Shown: positions 8,870 through 17,947, counted from the stretch's first letter. The stretch: 46,091 nucleotides of DNA from Gammaproteobacteria bacterium (GCA_026709505.1 JAPOSW010000087.1:1-46091), one strand, 5' to 3'. Program-made: numbers and translations. The notes: generated by a model from the letters alone, not told the origin.

Positions 8870-9961
8870 ATGATCGAAACATTGACTTCTGCGATTTCCG
8901 CACACGGACCCATTGCCAAAATGGTCTGGGTACTTCTGGTCGTGGTGATTCTGGATATTGCGAGTCGGCTGCTGATCAGGAAAATGGCTGTACTCACCCA
9001 AAAAAGCAAGACGGCCTGGGACGACGCGCTGATCGAGTCAATGGGTGCACCAATCCACTGGCTGATCTGGGTTGTTGGCTTGACTGTTGCTTTAGATGTC
9101 TCGGGGATATTGCCGGCAAACGTTGCCGGGATGTTGCAGGTCGCACGCCTCCTGATTGTGGTTGCTCTTTTTTCATGGTTTCTGTTTCGCCTGATTGAAT
9201 CATTCGGCAATAATCTAGTGGGCAAAACCACCTTGAGCGGCGGGACTATCGATCAATCGCTGGTCGACATAGTGAGCAAGCTGATCAAGCTCATCGTGGT
9301 GATTCTTGCGGTGCTGATTGCCATGCAGAGTCTGGGTTTCAGCCTTACCGGCCTGCTTGCATTCGGCGGCATCGGCGGCCTTGCGGTAGGATTTGCCGCC
9401 AAGGACATGCTGGCCAACTTTTTTGGCGGATTCATGATTTACTTTGATCGCCCCTTCAAGGTCGGGGACTGGGTGCGTTCGCCGGACCGCGAGATTGAGG
9501 GCATTGTCGAGAAAATCGGATGGCGAGTCACGCTGATTCGCAATTTCGACAGCCGCCCCCTTTACGTGCCAAATTCAAGCTTTTCCTGTATAACCATTGA
9601 AAACGTCACAAGAATGAGCAATCGCAGAATCTATGAACTTGTCGGAATTCGCTATCAGGACGCTGGCATGATGAATCAGATAGTCGATGATGTGCGCTCC
9701 TATCTTGAATCTCATCAGGATGTTGATCAGGAGAAAACGCTAATGGTCGGTTTTACTGCATTCTCGGCATCATCCCTGGATTTTTTCATTTACTGCTTTA
9801 CCCGAACCCAGTCCGGACCGGAATACTATCGAGTCAAGCAGGATATTCTGCTTAGGATTTTAGACATTGTCGAAGGTCATGGCGCGTCCTGTGCCTTCCC
9901 GACCACCACGCTCGACATTCCCGATCCGGTGCTGGTTACCTCACCCAAGAATGCTACCTGA
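8870..9961 (+). CDS. MscS-type mechanosensitive ion channel
   Basis: The 363-aa protein has four predicted N-terminal membrane helices. These are followed by the MscS pore-lining helix region GLLAFGGIGGLAVGFAAKDM (about residues 158-177) and by LANFFGGFMIYFDRPFKVGDWV, the start of the beta-domain. It then has a typical MscS cytosolic vestibule domain (VEKIGWRVTLIRNFDSRPLYVPNSSF, with NVTRMSNRRI). It is longer than E. coli MscS (286 aa), with an extra helix pair at the N-terminus as in YnaI/YbdG-type members. It acts as an osmotic safety valve in the inner membrane. Confidence 0.9.
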   Translation: MIETLTSAISAHGPIAKMVWVLLVVVILDIASRLLIRKMAVLTQKSKTAWDDALIESMGAPIHWLIWVVGLTVALDVSGILPANVAGMLQVARLLIVVALFSWFLFRLIESFGNNLVGKTTLSGGTIDQSLVDIVSKLIKLIVVILAVLIAMQSLGFSLTGLLAFGGIGGLAVGFAAKDMLANFFGGFMIYFDRPFKVGDWVRSPDREIEGIVEKIGWRVTLIRNFDSRPLYVPNSSFSCITIENVTRMSNRRIYELVGIRYQDAGMMNQIVDDVRSYLESHQDVDQEKTLMVGFTAFSASSLDFFIYCFTRTQSGPEYYRVKQDILLRILDIVEGHGASCAFPTTTLDIPDPVLVTSPKNAT

Positions 9962-10039
9962 TCGACATTTAAGTGCTGACAAGCCAAAAGTCTTTCCCAG
10001 ACTCCAGAATTTGGCCTTTACAGCCTTTGCATATTGAAT

Positions 10040-10261
10040 CTAGCTTGAAGATTTTTTCAAGTTGCAATTCTTGCAAAGCATTTGCAGATTCTTGTCGACA
10101 GTCAAGCCTCCCTCTCTCCAAGGTATGATGTGATCTCCCTCCATCTTGTTGAACGTAAATTTGTTGTCGCAGATCTTGCATATGCCTTTCTGTCTTTCGT
10201 AGGCTCTGGTCTTTTGGTTTTTTGTGAAAGTGAGCAGATTGATAGTGATTCCTATTGTCAT
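10040..10261 (-). pseudogene. C-terminal HNH fragment of a DUF262/GmrSD-like nuclease
   Basis: The frame encodes about 73 aa ending KKSSS. It holds a complete HNH/zinc module: KGICKICDNKFTF with C28 and C31, MEGDHIIPWREGG with the catalytic D-H at 43-44, and LQMLCKNCN with C63 and C66. This is the form found at the C-terminus of DUF262-HNH (GmrSD/GmrS-D-like) restriction proteins, where it is preceded by several hundred residues. Here the same frame runs only a few codons upstream before a stop, and no N-terminal DUF262 part can be found, so I read it as a truncated remnant. It lies at the left edge of the sulfur-modification operon. Confidence 0.65.
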
Positions 10262-10728
10262 GACCCATGCTATAATTTTGCGGCATCATTAATATACGCG
10301 ACTGCTTAGGAGGCTGACCTGAATTAATTTTCCATCTGACTGGGACTGTGTTTCAAAATCCGGATGGAAAGTGCGCCTGAACCTGAAGTGCTGACTGTCA
10401 AGATGTCTGCGGCGGTCGAGGCCTGTCTTGACTAAAACTCGGGAGGTCTATCTGAGCGGCATGAGAATCGTTTGCCATCGGAAAGCTGGGAAATTAAATT
10501 AGACTTGGATACTTAGAATGAACAGCTATGAGTAATTATAAATTGTTGAGGTCATGAACTCTTTTATATTCAACTATAGCCTGCTTCAGGGGGGTAATTT
10601 TAAAAATTTTGGTTGGGCTTATATGCCCATGGCTTCTGCATGTTCAATTAAGCATTTTCTTTCTGTACGATAATTCTGCTGTAATGGTGGAGATCGTAAA
10701 AAAACAAAATATAGGGGGATTAAATAGT
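10262..10728. other. AT-rich leader region before the sulfur-modification operon
   Basis: No convincing gene was found. An inverted repeat TTTCCATC (10329-10336) / GATGGAAA (10363-10370) lies beside the HNH remnant and may be debris of a past insertion. Closer to the operon the sequence becomes very AT-rich. A weak promoter-like pair TTCAAT / TACGAT with 17 bp spacing lies near 10649-10677. I see no Shine-Dalgarno for the ATG at 10684. Confidence 0.3.
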
Positions 10729-11997
10729 TTGAATCGAGCTGGATGTGTCGAAAATATCAGGGATGAGGCACATATCACCGTCTATCTTGACTATGCTGCA
10801 ACGACGCCTGTTGATGCTCGTGTTATCTCGACAATGTCTAAATACTTGGGGGTTGATGGGATTTTCGGTAACCCAGCATCGCAATCGCACGGTTTCGGAC
10901 GTGAGGCCGAGAAAGCCGTTGAAAAAGCACGGAAGCAAGTAGCAAATCTTATTGGTGCTGATCCATCTGAAGTCATATGGACTTCTGGAGCTACTGAATC
11001 TATCAATTTAGCGATCAAGGGTGTAGCTCATGGCAATAAAAATCTCGGAAAACATCTGGTTACATCAAGTCTTGAGCACAAAGCGGTTCTTGATACATGC
11101 AAGCAACTTGAGCAACAGGGTTTTGAGGTCACCTACCTCCACCCTGACATGCAAGGATTAATATCCCTTAAGAGTGTGAAGGAAGCACTAAGGGACGATA
11201 CAATTCTTGTGTCTCTGATGCATGTAAATAACGAGGTCGGGACTATAACAGATATCAGGGCGATCGGAGAGATAACTCAACCCCGCGGCATTATATTTCA
11301 TGTGGACGCTGCACAGAGCGTAGCACGTCTGCCGATTGATGTGAAATCAATCAAAGCGGATCTAATTTCACTTAGCAGTCATAAGATGTATGGACCGAAG
11401 GGCGTTGGGGCGCTATATGTACGCCGATCTTCCCATATTCATATAGAGCCGCAAATACATGGTGGTAGTCAGGAGCATGGATTGCGCCCTGGTACACTGG
11501 CCACACATCAGGTGGCAGGGATGGGCGAAGCTTCGGATTTGATTCTTGAGTATCGTGCACGGGATACGATAAGATATGAAACACTTGATTCTCGTTTGCT
11601 TAACCATCTCAGGGCTATTGAATGTATCACTATAAACGGTAGCCAAGCGAACCGTGTTGCAGGAATTCTGAATATCGGATTCGCCTGCGTAGAGAGTGAG
11701 TCACTTATGATGTTGTTAAAAGATTTGGCTATTTCTTCAGGGTCAGCGTGTACATCTTCTGACATAGAACCCTCTCACGTTTTGCTGTCTCTAGGTTTGT
11801 CTGAAGACATGGCAAACTGTTCCGTCCGCTTTAGCCTCGGTAGGTTTACAACTATAGAAGAAATTGATTTTGTGGCAGACCGTGTTTACCATACCGTCGA
11901 TGCATTACGTCAACTGTCCTCACAGTGGCAAAGTCTTCGTGGAGATATTCATACAACGGATTCCTTTTCTCAAGATAGGGATGCATTGACATCATGA
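10729..11997 (+). CDS. Cysteine desulfurase, DndA/IscS-type; first gene of the sulfur-modification operon
   Basis: It is a class V PLP enzyme. The fold starts at VYLDYAATTPVD, then has FGNPASQSHGFGREAE, WTSGATESINLAIKG, the PLP-Lys motif SLSSHKMYGPKGVGALYV, QIHGGSQEHGLRPGT, and the active-site loop SSGSACTSSDIEPSHVLLSL with the persulfide Cys. This is the IscS/NifS/DndA layout, in which the loop Cys passes sulfur to an acceptor. I chose the TTG at 10729 because AGGGGGA (10713-10719) lies 9 bp upstream and it leaves a natural N-terminus (422 aa); ATG 10684 would add 15 residues but lacks an SD. It overlaps the next gene by 4 bp (ATGA), so the likely sulfur acceptor is the DndC-like protein. 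A housekeeping class V enzyme lies at 24.8 kb, so this copy looks dedicated. Confidence 0.85.
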   Translation: MNRAGCVENIRDEAHITVYLDYAATTPVDARVISTMSKYLGVDGIFGNPASQSHGFGREAEKAVEKARKQVANLIGADPSEVIWTSGATESINLAIKGVAHGNKNLGKHLVTSSLEHKAVLDTCKQLEQQGFEVTYLHPDMQGLISLKSVKEALRDDTILVSLMHVNNEVGTITDIRAIGEITQPRGIIFHVDAAQSVARLPIDVKSIKADLISLSSHKMYGPKGVGALYVRRSSHIHIEPQIHGGSQEHGLRPGTLATHQVAGMGEASDLILEYRARDTIRYETLDSRLLNHLRAIECITINGSQANRVAGILNIGFACVESESLMMLLKDLAISSGSACTSSDIEPSHVLLSLGLSEDMANCSVRFSLGRFTTIEEIDFVADRVYHTVDALRQLSSQWQSLRGDIHTTDSFSQDRDALTS

Positions 11998-13196
11998 ACA
12001 AGGCTACCCTGGTGAAGATAGCACCAGTCGAACAGCAAAATAAAATATTGCGAGCTATTGAGCGATTCGACTTCGCAATGAAGGTTATTCGGAAAGAATA
12101 TCTGCGCAAGCATAGTGATCCCTGGGTCGTAGCATATTCCGGTGGCAAGGACTCAACCCTTTTACTCCAGCTCATTTGGGAAATGCTGTTGTCTCTTCCT
12201 GAGCATAACCGTCAACGCAAGGTATATGTTATAGGCAATGACACGCTTGTTGAATCTCCACTGGTTATACGGCATCTCAGAGATACAATTAGTACAATTG
12301 CTTATGCCGCCGCGGCCGCAGGATTGCCGATTAAAACACAGATTACGAAACCACATATTGATCAGACATTTTGGGTAAACGTTATCGGCCGCGGCTATAT
12401 ACCCCCGACACGTAATTTTCGGTGGTGTACTGATCGGATGAAAATCGTCCCAACCAGTCAATTGCTCAAAAGGCTTATCAGTATACATAAGCGTACTATA
12501 CTGCTGGTGGGTACACGTAAGAGTGAGTCCGTGAATCGCCGTCGTAACATGTCTAAGCATGGTGTGTCGGGAGTCAAGATGAATCCGCATAGTTCCGTTG
12601 ACGGCTGTCGCATGTTTGCTCCACTTGCAGAGTTTGAAGATGATGATGTTTGGGTGCTTCTGTTGCAACGGAAGCCACCATGGGGGGGGGCACATCGCAA
12701 CCTGATCACGCTCTATCGAAATGCCGGTGGAGGAGAATGCCCACTGGTATTGACCAAGGATGATGCACCATCCTGTGGAACCACATCTCCAAGATTCGGC
12801 TGCTGGACATGCACTGTCATAAGTAAGGATCGAAGCTTACGGGGGTTGATCGATTCTGGACACGAGGATGCAAAGAACTTCTCTCGCCTATTCAACTTCC
12901 GAGAATGGCTAATCGAATTGCGGGAAGAAAATTCCAATCGTGAAAATGTGCGTAGAGACGGAAATTCGCGATATCGTACCGATGGTACTCTGATCATGGG
13001 ACCCTTCAAGCTTGAGGTTCGCAGAAAAATCCTTAAACGGTTGCAGGAATTAGAACAAGAGATCGGACAGAGACTCATTTCCACATCGGAACTCGATGTC
13101 ATCAAGGACATTTGGCACCGTGATCGGGTTCGTGAAGATTGCCGAGATGCCTTGTCTGCCACAGTTACTCGGGAAACTGATGAGATTCTAACTTGA
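11994..13196 (+). CDS. DndC/SspD-type PP-loop sulfurtransferase (PAPS-reductase fold)
   Basis: The 400-aa protein has the ATP-pyrophosphatase loop SGGKDST at residues 49-55. It also has NFRWCTDRMK (C145), which is typical of the PAPS-reductase/DndC family, and a cysteine set C249, C261, C270 and C273 (GECPL, APSCG, RFGCWTCTVI). That set matches the [4Fe-4S] ligand region of DndC. LVGTRKSES lies between them. In Dnd and Ssp systems this protein activates the DNA backbone phosphate with ATP and installs sulfur supplied by the cysteine desulfurase. The ATG overlaps the stop of the desulfurase gene by 4 bp and the stop overlaps the next gene by 4 bp. DndC assignment firm; the chemistry in this operon is inferred. 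Confidence 0.88.
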   Translation: MNKATLVKIAPVEQQNKILRAIERFDFAMKVIRKEYLRKHSDPWVVAYSGGKDSTLLLQLIWEMLLSLPEHNRQRKVYVIGNDTLVESPLVIRHLRDTISTIAYAAAAAGLPIKTQITKPHIDQTFWVNVIGRGYIPPTRNFRWCTDRMKIVPTSQLLKRLISIHKRTILLVGTRKSESVNRRRNMSKHGVSGVKMNPHSSVDGCRMFAPLAEFEDDDVWVLLLQRKPPWGGAHRNLITLYRNAGGGECPLVLTKDDAPSCGTTSPRFGCWTCTVISKDRSLRGLIDSGHEDAKNFSRLFNFREWLIELREENSNRENVRRDGNSRYRTDGTLIMGPFKLEVRRKILKRLQELEQEIGQRLISTSELDVIKDIWHRDRVREDCRDALSATVTRETDEILT

Positions 13197-14986
13197 TTAC
13201 TCAACAAAATACGGTAATTCAAGCGGGGGCCATGGTGTTTTCTGAATTGTTTCGTCAAGGGCGATTTGAAGTGCCGTGGCACCAGCGTTATTACGATTGG
13301 AGTGCTGACCATGTTCGAGCACTACTGCAGGATATTGATGATGCGATCAAGGAGGGCCGTGATTGTTATTTTCTAGGAGCTATTATGCTGGTGGAAAATG
13401 GGGAGAATCAGTGGAAGATAAATGATGGTCAGCAACGTATGATAACGATATCATTGATTTGTTCTGTTTTGTGTCGTCGATTCATTGAAGAATCATACAG
13501 TTCTCAGCGTGTGGGGCTTGCATTGCAAATGTTGTTTGATTTGAGTGGCAATCAATGCTGCACCCCGGATAGTGCGGAAGAATATGTTCCCCGGATAACA
13601 CCACCAAAGAACGACATGATGCGTTACAAACAGATGATCCGAGGTAATACTATTGGTTCGAACGGTTTACTTACGACCGCATGGTTTGAGATTGAAAAAT
13701 TTTTTTCCCCCATGAGTTTGGAAAAAGTAGAGTTGTATTTCGACTTTCTGCTTCAAAAACTTGAGATTGCATATTTAAGGATTCCTTATCATGTAGACCC
13801 CAACGCCATCTATGAGACTATCAATTGCAGAGGCAAACCACTTGAAGACTTGGACTTGATTCGTAACTATTTCTACTCCCACTTCAGCGAAACAGATGAT
13901 TCAGAAAAGATGAATTCCGTACATGATGGATTGGAAAGAGTTCGCATAACAATTCCCCATACTAGGAAGGCATCTGACTATCTACGATGTCACTTGCAGT
14001 GTAAATATGGTTTTCTGCCAAAAGACGACTTCTACCGCAAAGTTAGGGAAGTGATAAGGAATCAGAAAGATAAATCTCATGACAAGAAAGAATCTTCAAC
14101 AAACTATGTATTTAATCTCATTCAACAACTCGCCACTCCAGAAAATCTGCAACTCTTCAAAGTCATAACGGCTTCAAGTCCTGATCCAGAATTCATCAGA
14201 GCATTCGAAGTTGCATCTGGTACAACCAATTCGCTAAGAAACCTGACGGTTTTCCTTCGAGAGCTGAACAGTTATAAAGTCAGTCTTCCCCTAGTTTTTG
14301 CAATTTTGATTTGCTACATGCGTGAGACGGATGGCCGAAAGAAAAAACGAATTGCTAGAATTGCAAATAGAAACCTTCATCGGCTGGCAACTTTTATTCT
14401 CAGAACAGCGTTTGCCGCACCAAAATTTGAACCGTCGCATTTTGAGACGGAGTTTTCGAACTACGCCCAGAATATTACGTGCTCCCATAACCTCCCGGAT
14501 GAAAATTTTGCCCAGTTCTTGCAAAATTGTGATCGTACAGCATTTGGAATTTTGAATGATTCCAGATTCAAGTCAGCAATGCTTGAAAAGGGTCAGATGA
14601 CCGGAGCCGTAAGAGTCAGGCATTTTCTAGTCGGAGTAAACAGCAAGCTACAACCCGATGCAAAATTAATAAATGAGCGACAGTGTAGTATTGAGCACAT
14701 ATTTCCAAAGTCGCCGAAGCATTGGGTTGGTTGGCCGGAATTTAAGGATGTCGATCAATCCGACTGGATTCAGAGAATCGGCAACCTGACGCTCATGGGA
14801 GTGGCGGACAACAAACCCGGAGAGAAATACAACGGAAGCTTTACTAAGAAATGTCAGAGTTACCTTGATAGCAGTATTAAACTTACACGTAAATTAGGCG
14901 AGCATGATTACTGGAGCCCGGATAAGATCATAGAAAGAGAAGAGGAGATGGTGGAATATGCTACTGATGTCTGGACGTTCAAGTGA
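13193..14986 (+). CDS. DUF262-DUF1524 (SspE/GmrSD-like) modification-linked nuclease
   Basis: At 597 aa it begins at a TTG whose TTGA overlaps the upstream stop; a start at ATG 13232 would cut off part of the domain. The N-terminal DUF262 domain shows VPWHQRYYDW at 27-36 and the catalytic DGQQR at 78-82, the motif used for NTP hydrolysis by SspE and GmrS. The C-terminal DUF1524 His-Me-finger region has IEHIFPKS (E501-H502), then IGNLTLMG with N531 and a later N/K-rich KYNGSF. SspE is the known restriction partner of Ssp phosphorothioation, sensing PT DNA through DUF262. Here the gene lies inside the modification operon, immediately after the DndC gene. Confidence 0.82.
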   Translation: MITQQNTVIQAGAMVFSELFRQGRFEVPWHQRYYDWSADHVRALLQDIDDAIKEGRDCYFLGAIMLVENGENQWKINDGQQRMITISLICSVLCRRFIEESYSSQRVGLALQMLFDLSGNQCCTPDSAEEYVPRITPPKNDMMRYKQMIRGNTIGSNGLLTTAWFEIEKFFSPMSLEKVELYFDFLLQKLEIAYLRIPYHVDPNAIYETINCRGKPLEDLDLIRNYFYSHFSETDDSEKMNSVHDGLERVRITIPHTRKASDYLRCHLQCKYGFLPKDDFYRKVREVIRNQKDKSHDKKESSTNYVFNLIQQLATPENLQLFKVITASSPDPEFIRAFEVASGTTNSLRNLTVFLRELNSYKVSLPLVFAILICYMRETDGRKKKRIARIANRNLHRLATFILRTAFAAPKFEPSHFETEFSNYAQNITCSHNLPDENFAQFLQNCDRTAFGILNDSRFKSAMLEKGQMTGAVRVRHFLVGVNSKLQPDAKLINERQCSIEHIFPKSPKHWVGWPEFKDVDQSDWIQRIGNLTLMGVADNKPGEKYNGSFTKKCQSYLDSSIKLTRKLGEHDYWSPDKIIEREEEMVEYATDVWTFK

Positions 14987-16359
14987 TTTCGGACGATATC
15001 AATCGACTTCGGAATCTTGCCGAAACTGAACTATTAGTACCCGCACCACTTCATGAATATCAGTGGGAAGGAGTTTCCTTTCTATTCAGATCCCACGCGG
15101 CGTTGCTGGCTGATGAAATGGGGCTTGGCAAGACGGTCCAAACTGCTGTTGCATTAGCTCTTCTCATGAATGGACGAAGCGATGTTAATCGGGTATTGAT
15201 CGTCGCACCTGCATCACTGACAATGAATTGGGTTTCAGAGCTCTCAATCTGGGCTCCTTCTTTGGCAGTCAGGCTCATACATGGGTCTGCGAGCAATAGG
15301 GAAGCTTTCTATCTGTTACCAATACCTGTTCTTGTGGGTTCTTATGAGCAGATCCGACAAGATGGTTTGGAACTTATTCCATTGAATACATTCGACCTTA
15401 TTATTCTTGATGAGGCTCAACGCATAAAAAACAAGAATTCCACAACAGCATTGGCCTGTCGAATATTGCAGGGAAAGCGTGCTTGGGCTCTTTCAGCCAC
15501 GCCTCTTGAGAACAAAGATGATGATGTTAAATCTATTCTCGGTTTTCTTGATCCGTCGATCTGTGAGGACCTTTCGGATACACATCTTATTGAGAAACTA
15601 AGATCAATGATGCTGAGAAGGCGGAAATCGGATGTCAGAACCGAACTCCCTCCTGTTATTTATCAGGATCTTGTACTTGCTCTTTCAAAACCGCAGAGAA
15701 AGGTGTATGACGAGCTATGGCTAAATCGTATAGCCGCCATCAGTACAGGCAACACTGAAACAGATAGTAGTGTTGCCCTGCTTGGATTGATCACCAAATT
15801 GAAAATTGTCTGTAATCTGGATGAAGAAGCGAATGTTTCATCGAAGTTGGACGCTCTTAAGGAAGTCATCGAAAGCGCTGGAGAATCTGCTAGGATTCTT
15901 GTGTTCTCGCAGTTTGTCAAGACGATCAAGTGGATTTCCGAGAGAATTGAACTACCTCATGGTCTCCTGATAGGTTCAATGTCTCTTGAGGATAGGCAAA
16001 AGAACGTAGATGAATTTAGGAACAACAAGTCTCCGCGTTTGCTCCTGATATCTCTTCGGGCTGGGGGAGTGGGTCTGAACTTGGGTGAGGCCACTCATGT
16101 AGTTGTATTCGACAGATGGTGGAATCCCGCTGTTGAAGCTCAAGCTATATATCGTGCACATCGCTTTGATCGTGCTGGTCCTTTGCATGTTGTACGCTTC
16201 CTGATCGCTGATTCAATTGAGGAACAGATTGCTGATATACTTGATCAGAAAAGTGCTCTGTTTGACTGTGTCATTGAGTCTGTTGAGACTAGTTCCTATT
16301 CTTTTACGAAGAAAGAGCTTATGCAGATTCTGAAAATTTCGGACAGAGATCTGTCTTAA
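14983..16359 (+). CDS. Minimal SNF2-family helicase/translocase
   Basis: The 458-aa protein starts at a GTG in a GTGA overlap with the upstream stop. It consists of little more than the two RecA-like lobes: HEYQWEGVSFL (Q-motif), LADEMGLGKTVQT (motif I, residues 42-54), APASLTMNW (Ia), ILDEAQRIKN (II, DEAQ at 143-146) and ALSATPLEN (III). The second lobe has ILVFSQF, LRAGGVGLNL (V) and WWNPAVEAQAIYRAHRFDR (VI). No HIRAN, RING or extra N-terminal domain is visible. SNF2 proteins move along dsDNA and are recurrent in restriction systems, including Dpd-type ones. Here it may scan or remodel DNA for the nuclease parts encoded beside it. Confidence 0.88.
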   Translation: MISDDINRLRNLAETELLVPAPLHEYQWEGVSFLFRSHAALLADEMGLGKTVQTAVALALLMNGRSDVNRVLIVAPASLTMNWVSELSIWAPSLAVRLIHGSASNREAFYLLPIPVLVGSYEQIRQDGLELIPLNTFDLIILDEAQRIKNKNSTTALACRILQGKRAWALSATPLENKDDDVKSILGFLDPSICEDLSDTHLIEKLRSMMLRRRKSDVRTELPPVIYQDLVLALSKPQRKVYDELWLNRIAAISTGNTETDSSVALLGLITKLKIVCNLDEEANVSSKLDALKEVIESAGESARILVFSQFVKTIKWISERIELPHGLLIGSMSLEDRQKNVDEFRNNKSPRLLLISLRAGGVGLNLGEATHVVVFDRWWNPAVEAQAIYRAHRFDRAGPLHVVRFLIADSIEEQIADILDQKSALFDCVIESVETSSYSFTKKELMQILKISDRDLS

Positions 16360-16391
16360 ATCGAAAACCAAACCTAAACGGAAAAATTTAC

Positions 16392-17216
16392 ATGGCAAAA
16401 ATTATTGAATATCGTGATATACCACTTGATCAATTGACAATTGGGAAAGGTCAGGCACGTACGCAGGATATTGGCAAGGGTATTGATGAGCTGGCTACAA
16501 GTATTGATGTCCAAGGATTACTTCAACCAATTATCGTCTGTCCTGCACAGGAATCCGGTAAATGGGAAATTCTTACTGGTCAGAGACGATTTTTGGCGCA
16601 TAGGAAATTGGGAAAACAAACTATCTCGGCAGCTGTACTTGATCAACGCGCCCCCGAGGGCGAAGCCAAGGCAATTTCGATCACAGAAAACCTGATGCGT
16701 CGAAAGTTGTCTGGAAAGGAACTGACGGATGGAATTTTGTATTTGTACAATATTTATGGAACCATTAGGGCTGTCGTACAAACTACCGGTTTACCGTACA
16801 AGGATGTAAAGGATCATATTAAATATCCACGACTGTTGCCAGAATTGAAACGTATGGTGGATAATCATGAAATCGATATTAATGCTGCTGTAAAAGCACA
16901 AGATGCAGCGGTTGGCTACGATGTTGAGCCGGACCCGGAAATTGCAATCACACTTGCCAAGGAGATGGCTTCGATGACTGGTGTTCAGAGAAAAAAACTT
17001 GCTAAAACCCGCAAAGAAAATCCTGAGAAACCCATTGACGACATAATTGAGGAATCGAAAACTGGGTCAAGAGTAACCCAGATAATAGCGACGGTTACTC
17101 AAGATACACACGATGCCCTTCAACAGTTTGCAAATAGTGAGGAAACAACACAAGACGAGGCTGCAACTATGCTTATTGAAGAGGCATTGGTAGAGCGCGG
17201 ATTTTTGGAAGGATGA
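16392..17216 (+). CDS. ParB-N-domain protein
   Basis: The 274-aa protein starts 32 bp after the SNF2 stop, the only real gap in the operon. The N-terminal ParB/Srx domain has IPLDQLTIGKGQARTQ and GIDELATSIDVQGLLQPIIV, and then the nucleotide-binding box TGQRRFLAHRKLG at residues 62-74 (ParB GERRxxA). ENLMRRKLSGKE at 99-110 follows. A helical middle part is ParB-HTH-like. The C-terminus (VTQDTHDALQQFANSEE...AATMLIEEALV) resembles a ribbon-helix-helix or DNA-binding tail. DndB and the Dpd protein DpdB are other modification-linked proteins of this general fold, but I do not see the DndB DGQHR motif. Possible roles: CTP-dependent DNA clamp, regulator, or nuclease. Confidence 0.75.
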   Translation: MAKIIEYRDIPLDQLTIGKGQARTQDIGKGIDELATSIDVQGLLQPIIVCPAQESGKWEILTGQRRFLAHRKLGKQTISAAVLDQRAPEGEAKAISITENLMRRKLSGKELTDGILYLYNIYGTIRAVVQTTGLPYKDVKDHIKYPRLLPELKRMVDNHEIDINAAVKAQDAAVGYDVEPDPEIAITLAKEMASMTGVQRKKLAKTRKENPEKPIDDIIEESKTGSRVTQIIATVTQDTHDALQQFANSEETTQDEAATMLIEEALVERGFLEG

Positions 17217-17947
17217 CCCCAGTGATGCGGGGCTTAAGTCCGTTGGAACTCGGACGCCTTCGCATTTCTGTGGGATATGGAACAAATAAGAAAGGGCGTC
17301 CACTTTCCCCTATCGAGGTGGGGCTCTATCTTCGCCGTGCACTGGATGCCGGGGAAACGCTTAGAGATTGTTCGAGGGCAATACAGCTTAATGGAACAGG
17401 ACATATTGGACGTTTCCTGCGTATTCTGGCATTGCCTAGTGATCTTCAGCATCTGATCAACTGGGGATCTGGTAGGGACTTCATTAGCTTTTCTTCTGCA
17501 GTTGAGTTGGTCAATCTGGAAACGGCTGACGATCAACGCGCAGTTGCTGAATCGATTATGGAAACTCATCTGAATAAAACCGAAGTCAGACAAATAGTGC
17601 AGTTGAGAAATCGGGCAGGACATCCAATTTCAGATTGTATTTCGGAAATATTAGGCATGCGGACAATAATTGAAAAGCGTTATGTCTTTATCGGTTCGAT
17701 CAAGGATAAGAATGTCCAGGATTTCCTCATAAAATTAACGCAAATGGAGCGGGATTCGATTCTCGACTCATCTCTCCAACGTCTTGGCTTTAGCGAGGTT
17801 TCGGGCCGACTGGGAAAACAGTTTTTCACTTTGGTGGGAAGGGAGCATTTTAATGAGTCAATGAGATGCGTTGGCAAACAAAATATTGAGCAAAGACTTC
17901 GATCTCATATCAGCAAGGAGATAGAAAATGTCAGCCCAGATAGTTGA
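17213..17947 (+). CDS. KorB/ParB-HTH-like protein
   Basis: The 244-aa product is not matched to a named family. Its first half reads like the central HTH domain of ParB/KorB proteins: PLSPIEVGLYLRRALDAG, RDCSRAIQLNGTGHIGRFLR, ILALPSDLQHLINWGSG, FISFSSAVELVNLE, and LNKTEVRQIVQLR. It lacks a ParB N-terminal domain, which the preceding gene supplies, so the two look like a split ParB. ATG 17213 overlaps the upstream stop, but GGAAGG (17207-17212) sits better with GTG 17222 or ATG 17225. The second half (residues about 140-240) has no recognisable motif. It overlaps the MBL gene by 20 bp. Confidence 0.55.
   Translation: MTPVMRGLSPLELGRLRISVGYGTNKKGRPLSPIEVGLYLRRALDAGETLRDCSRAIQLNGTGHIGRFLRILALPSDLQHLINWGSGRDFISFSSAVELVNLETADDQRAVAESIMETHLNKTEVRQIVQLRNRAGHPISDCISEILGMRTIIEKRYVFIGSIKDKNVQDFLIKLTQMERDSILDSSLQRLGFSEVSGRLGKQFFTLVGREHFNESMRCVGKQNIEQRLRSHISKEIENVSPDS
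17915..17920 (+). promoter_or_regulatory. Strong Shine-Dalgarno for the MBL nuclease gene
   Basis: AAGGAG lies 7 bp before ATG 17928, inside the end of the upstream coding sequence. It fixes the start of the MBL gene and is the best SD in the operon, so this product may be made independently of translational coupling. Confidence 0.7.

Noticed and set aside
10321..10370. TTTCCATC / GATGGAAA inverted repeat, considered as insertion-sequence ends
   Set aside because: No transposase frame is near, and the two halves are only 26 bp apart. It was left as debris in the leader region.
13193..14986. DUF262-DUF1524 gene as an unrelated, type IV (GmrSD) restriction enzyme
   Set aside because: GmrSD would not need the DndC/desulfurase neighbours. 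The ATGA/TTGA coupling to a DndC-like gene and the DGQQR plus His-Me-finger layout fit SspE better. The possibility is not fully excluded.
16392..17216. ParB-N gene as a plasmid or chromosome partition gene
   Set aside because: No ParA is adjacent, and the gene sits inside a modification-type operon with tight spacing.
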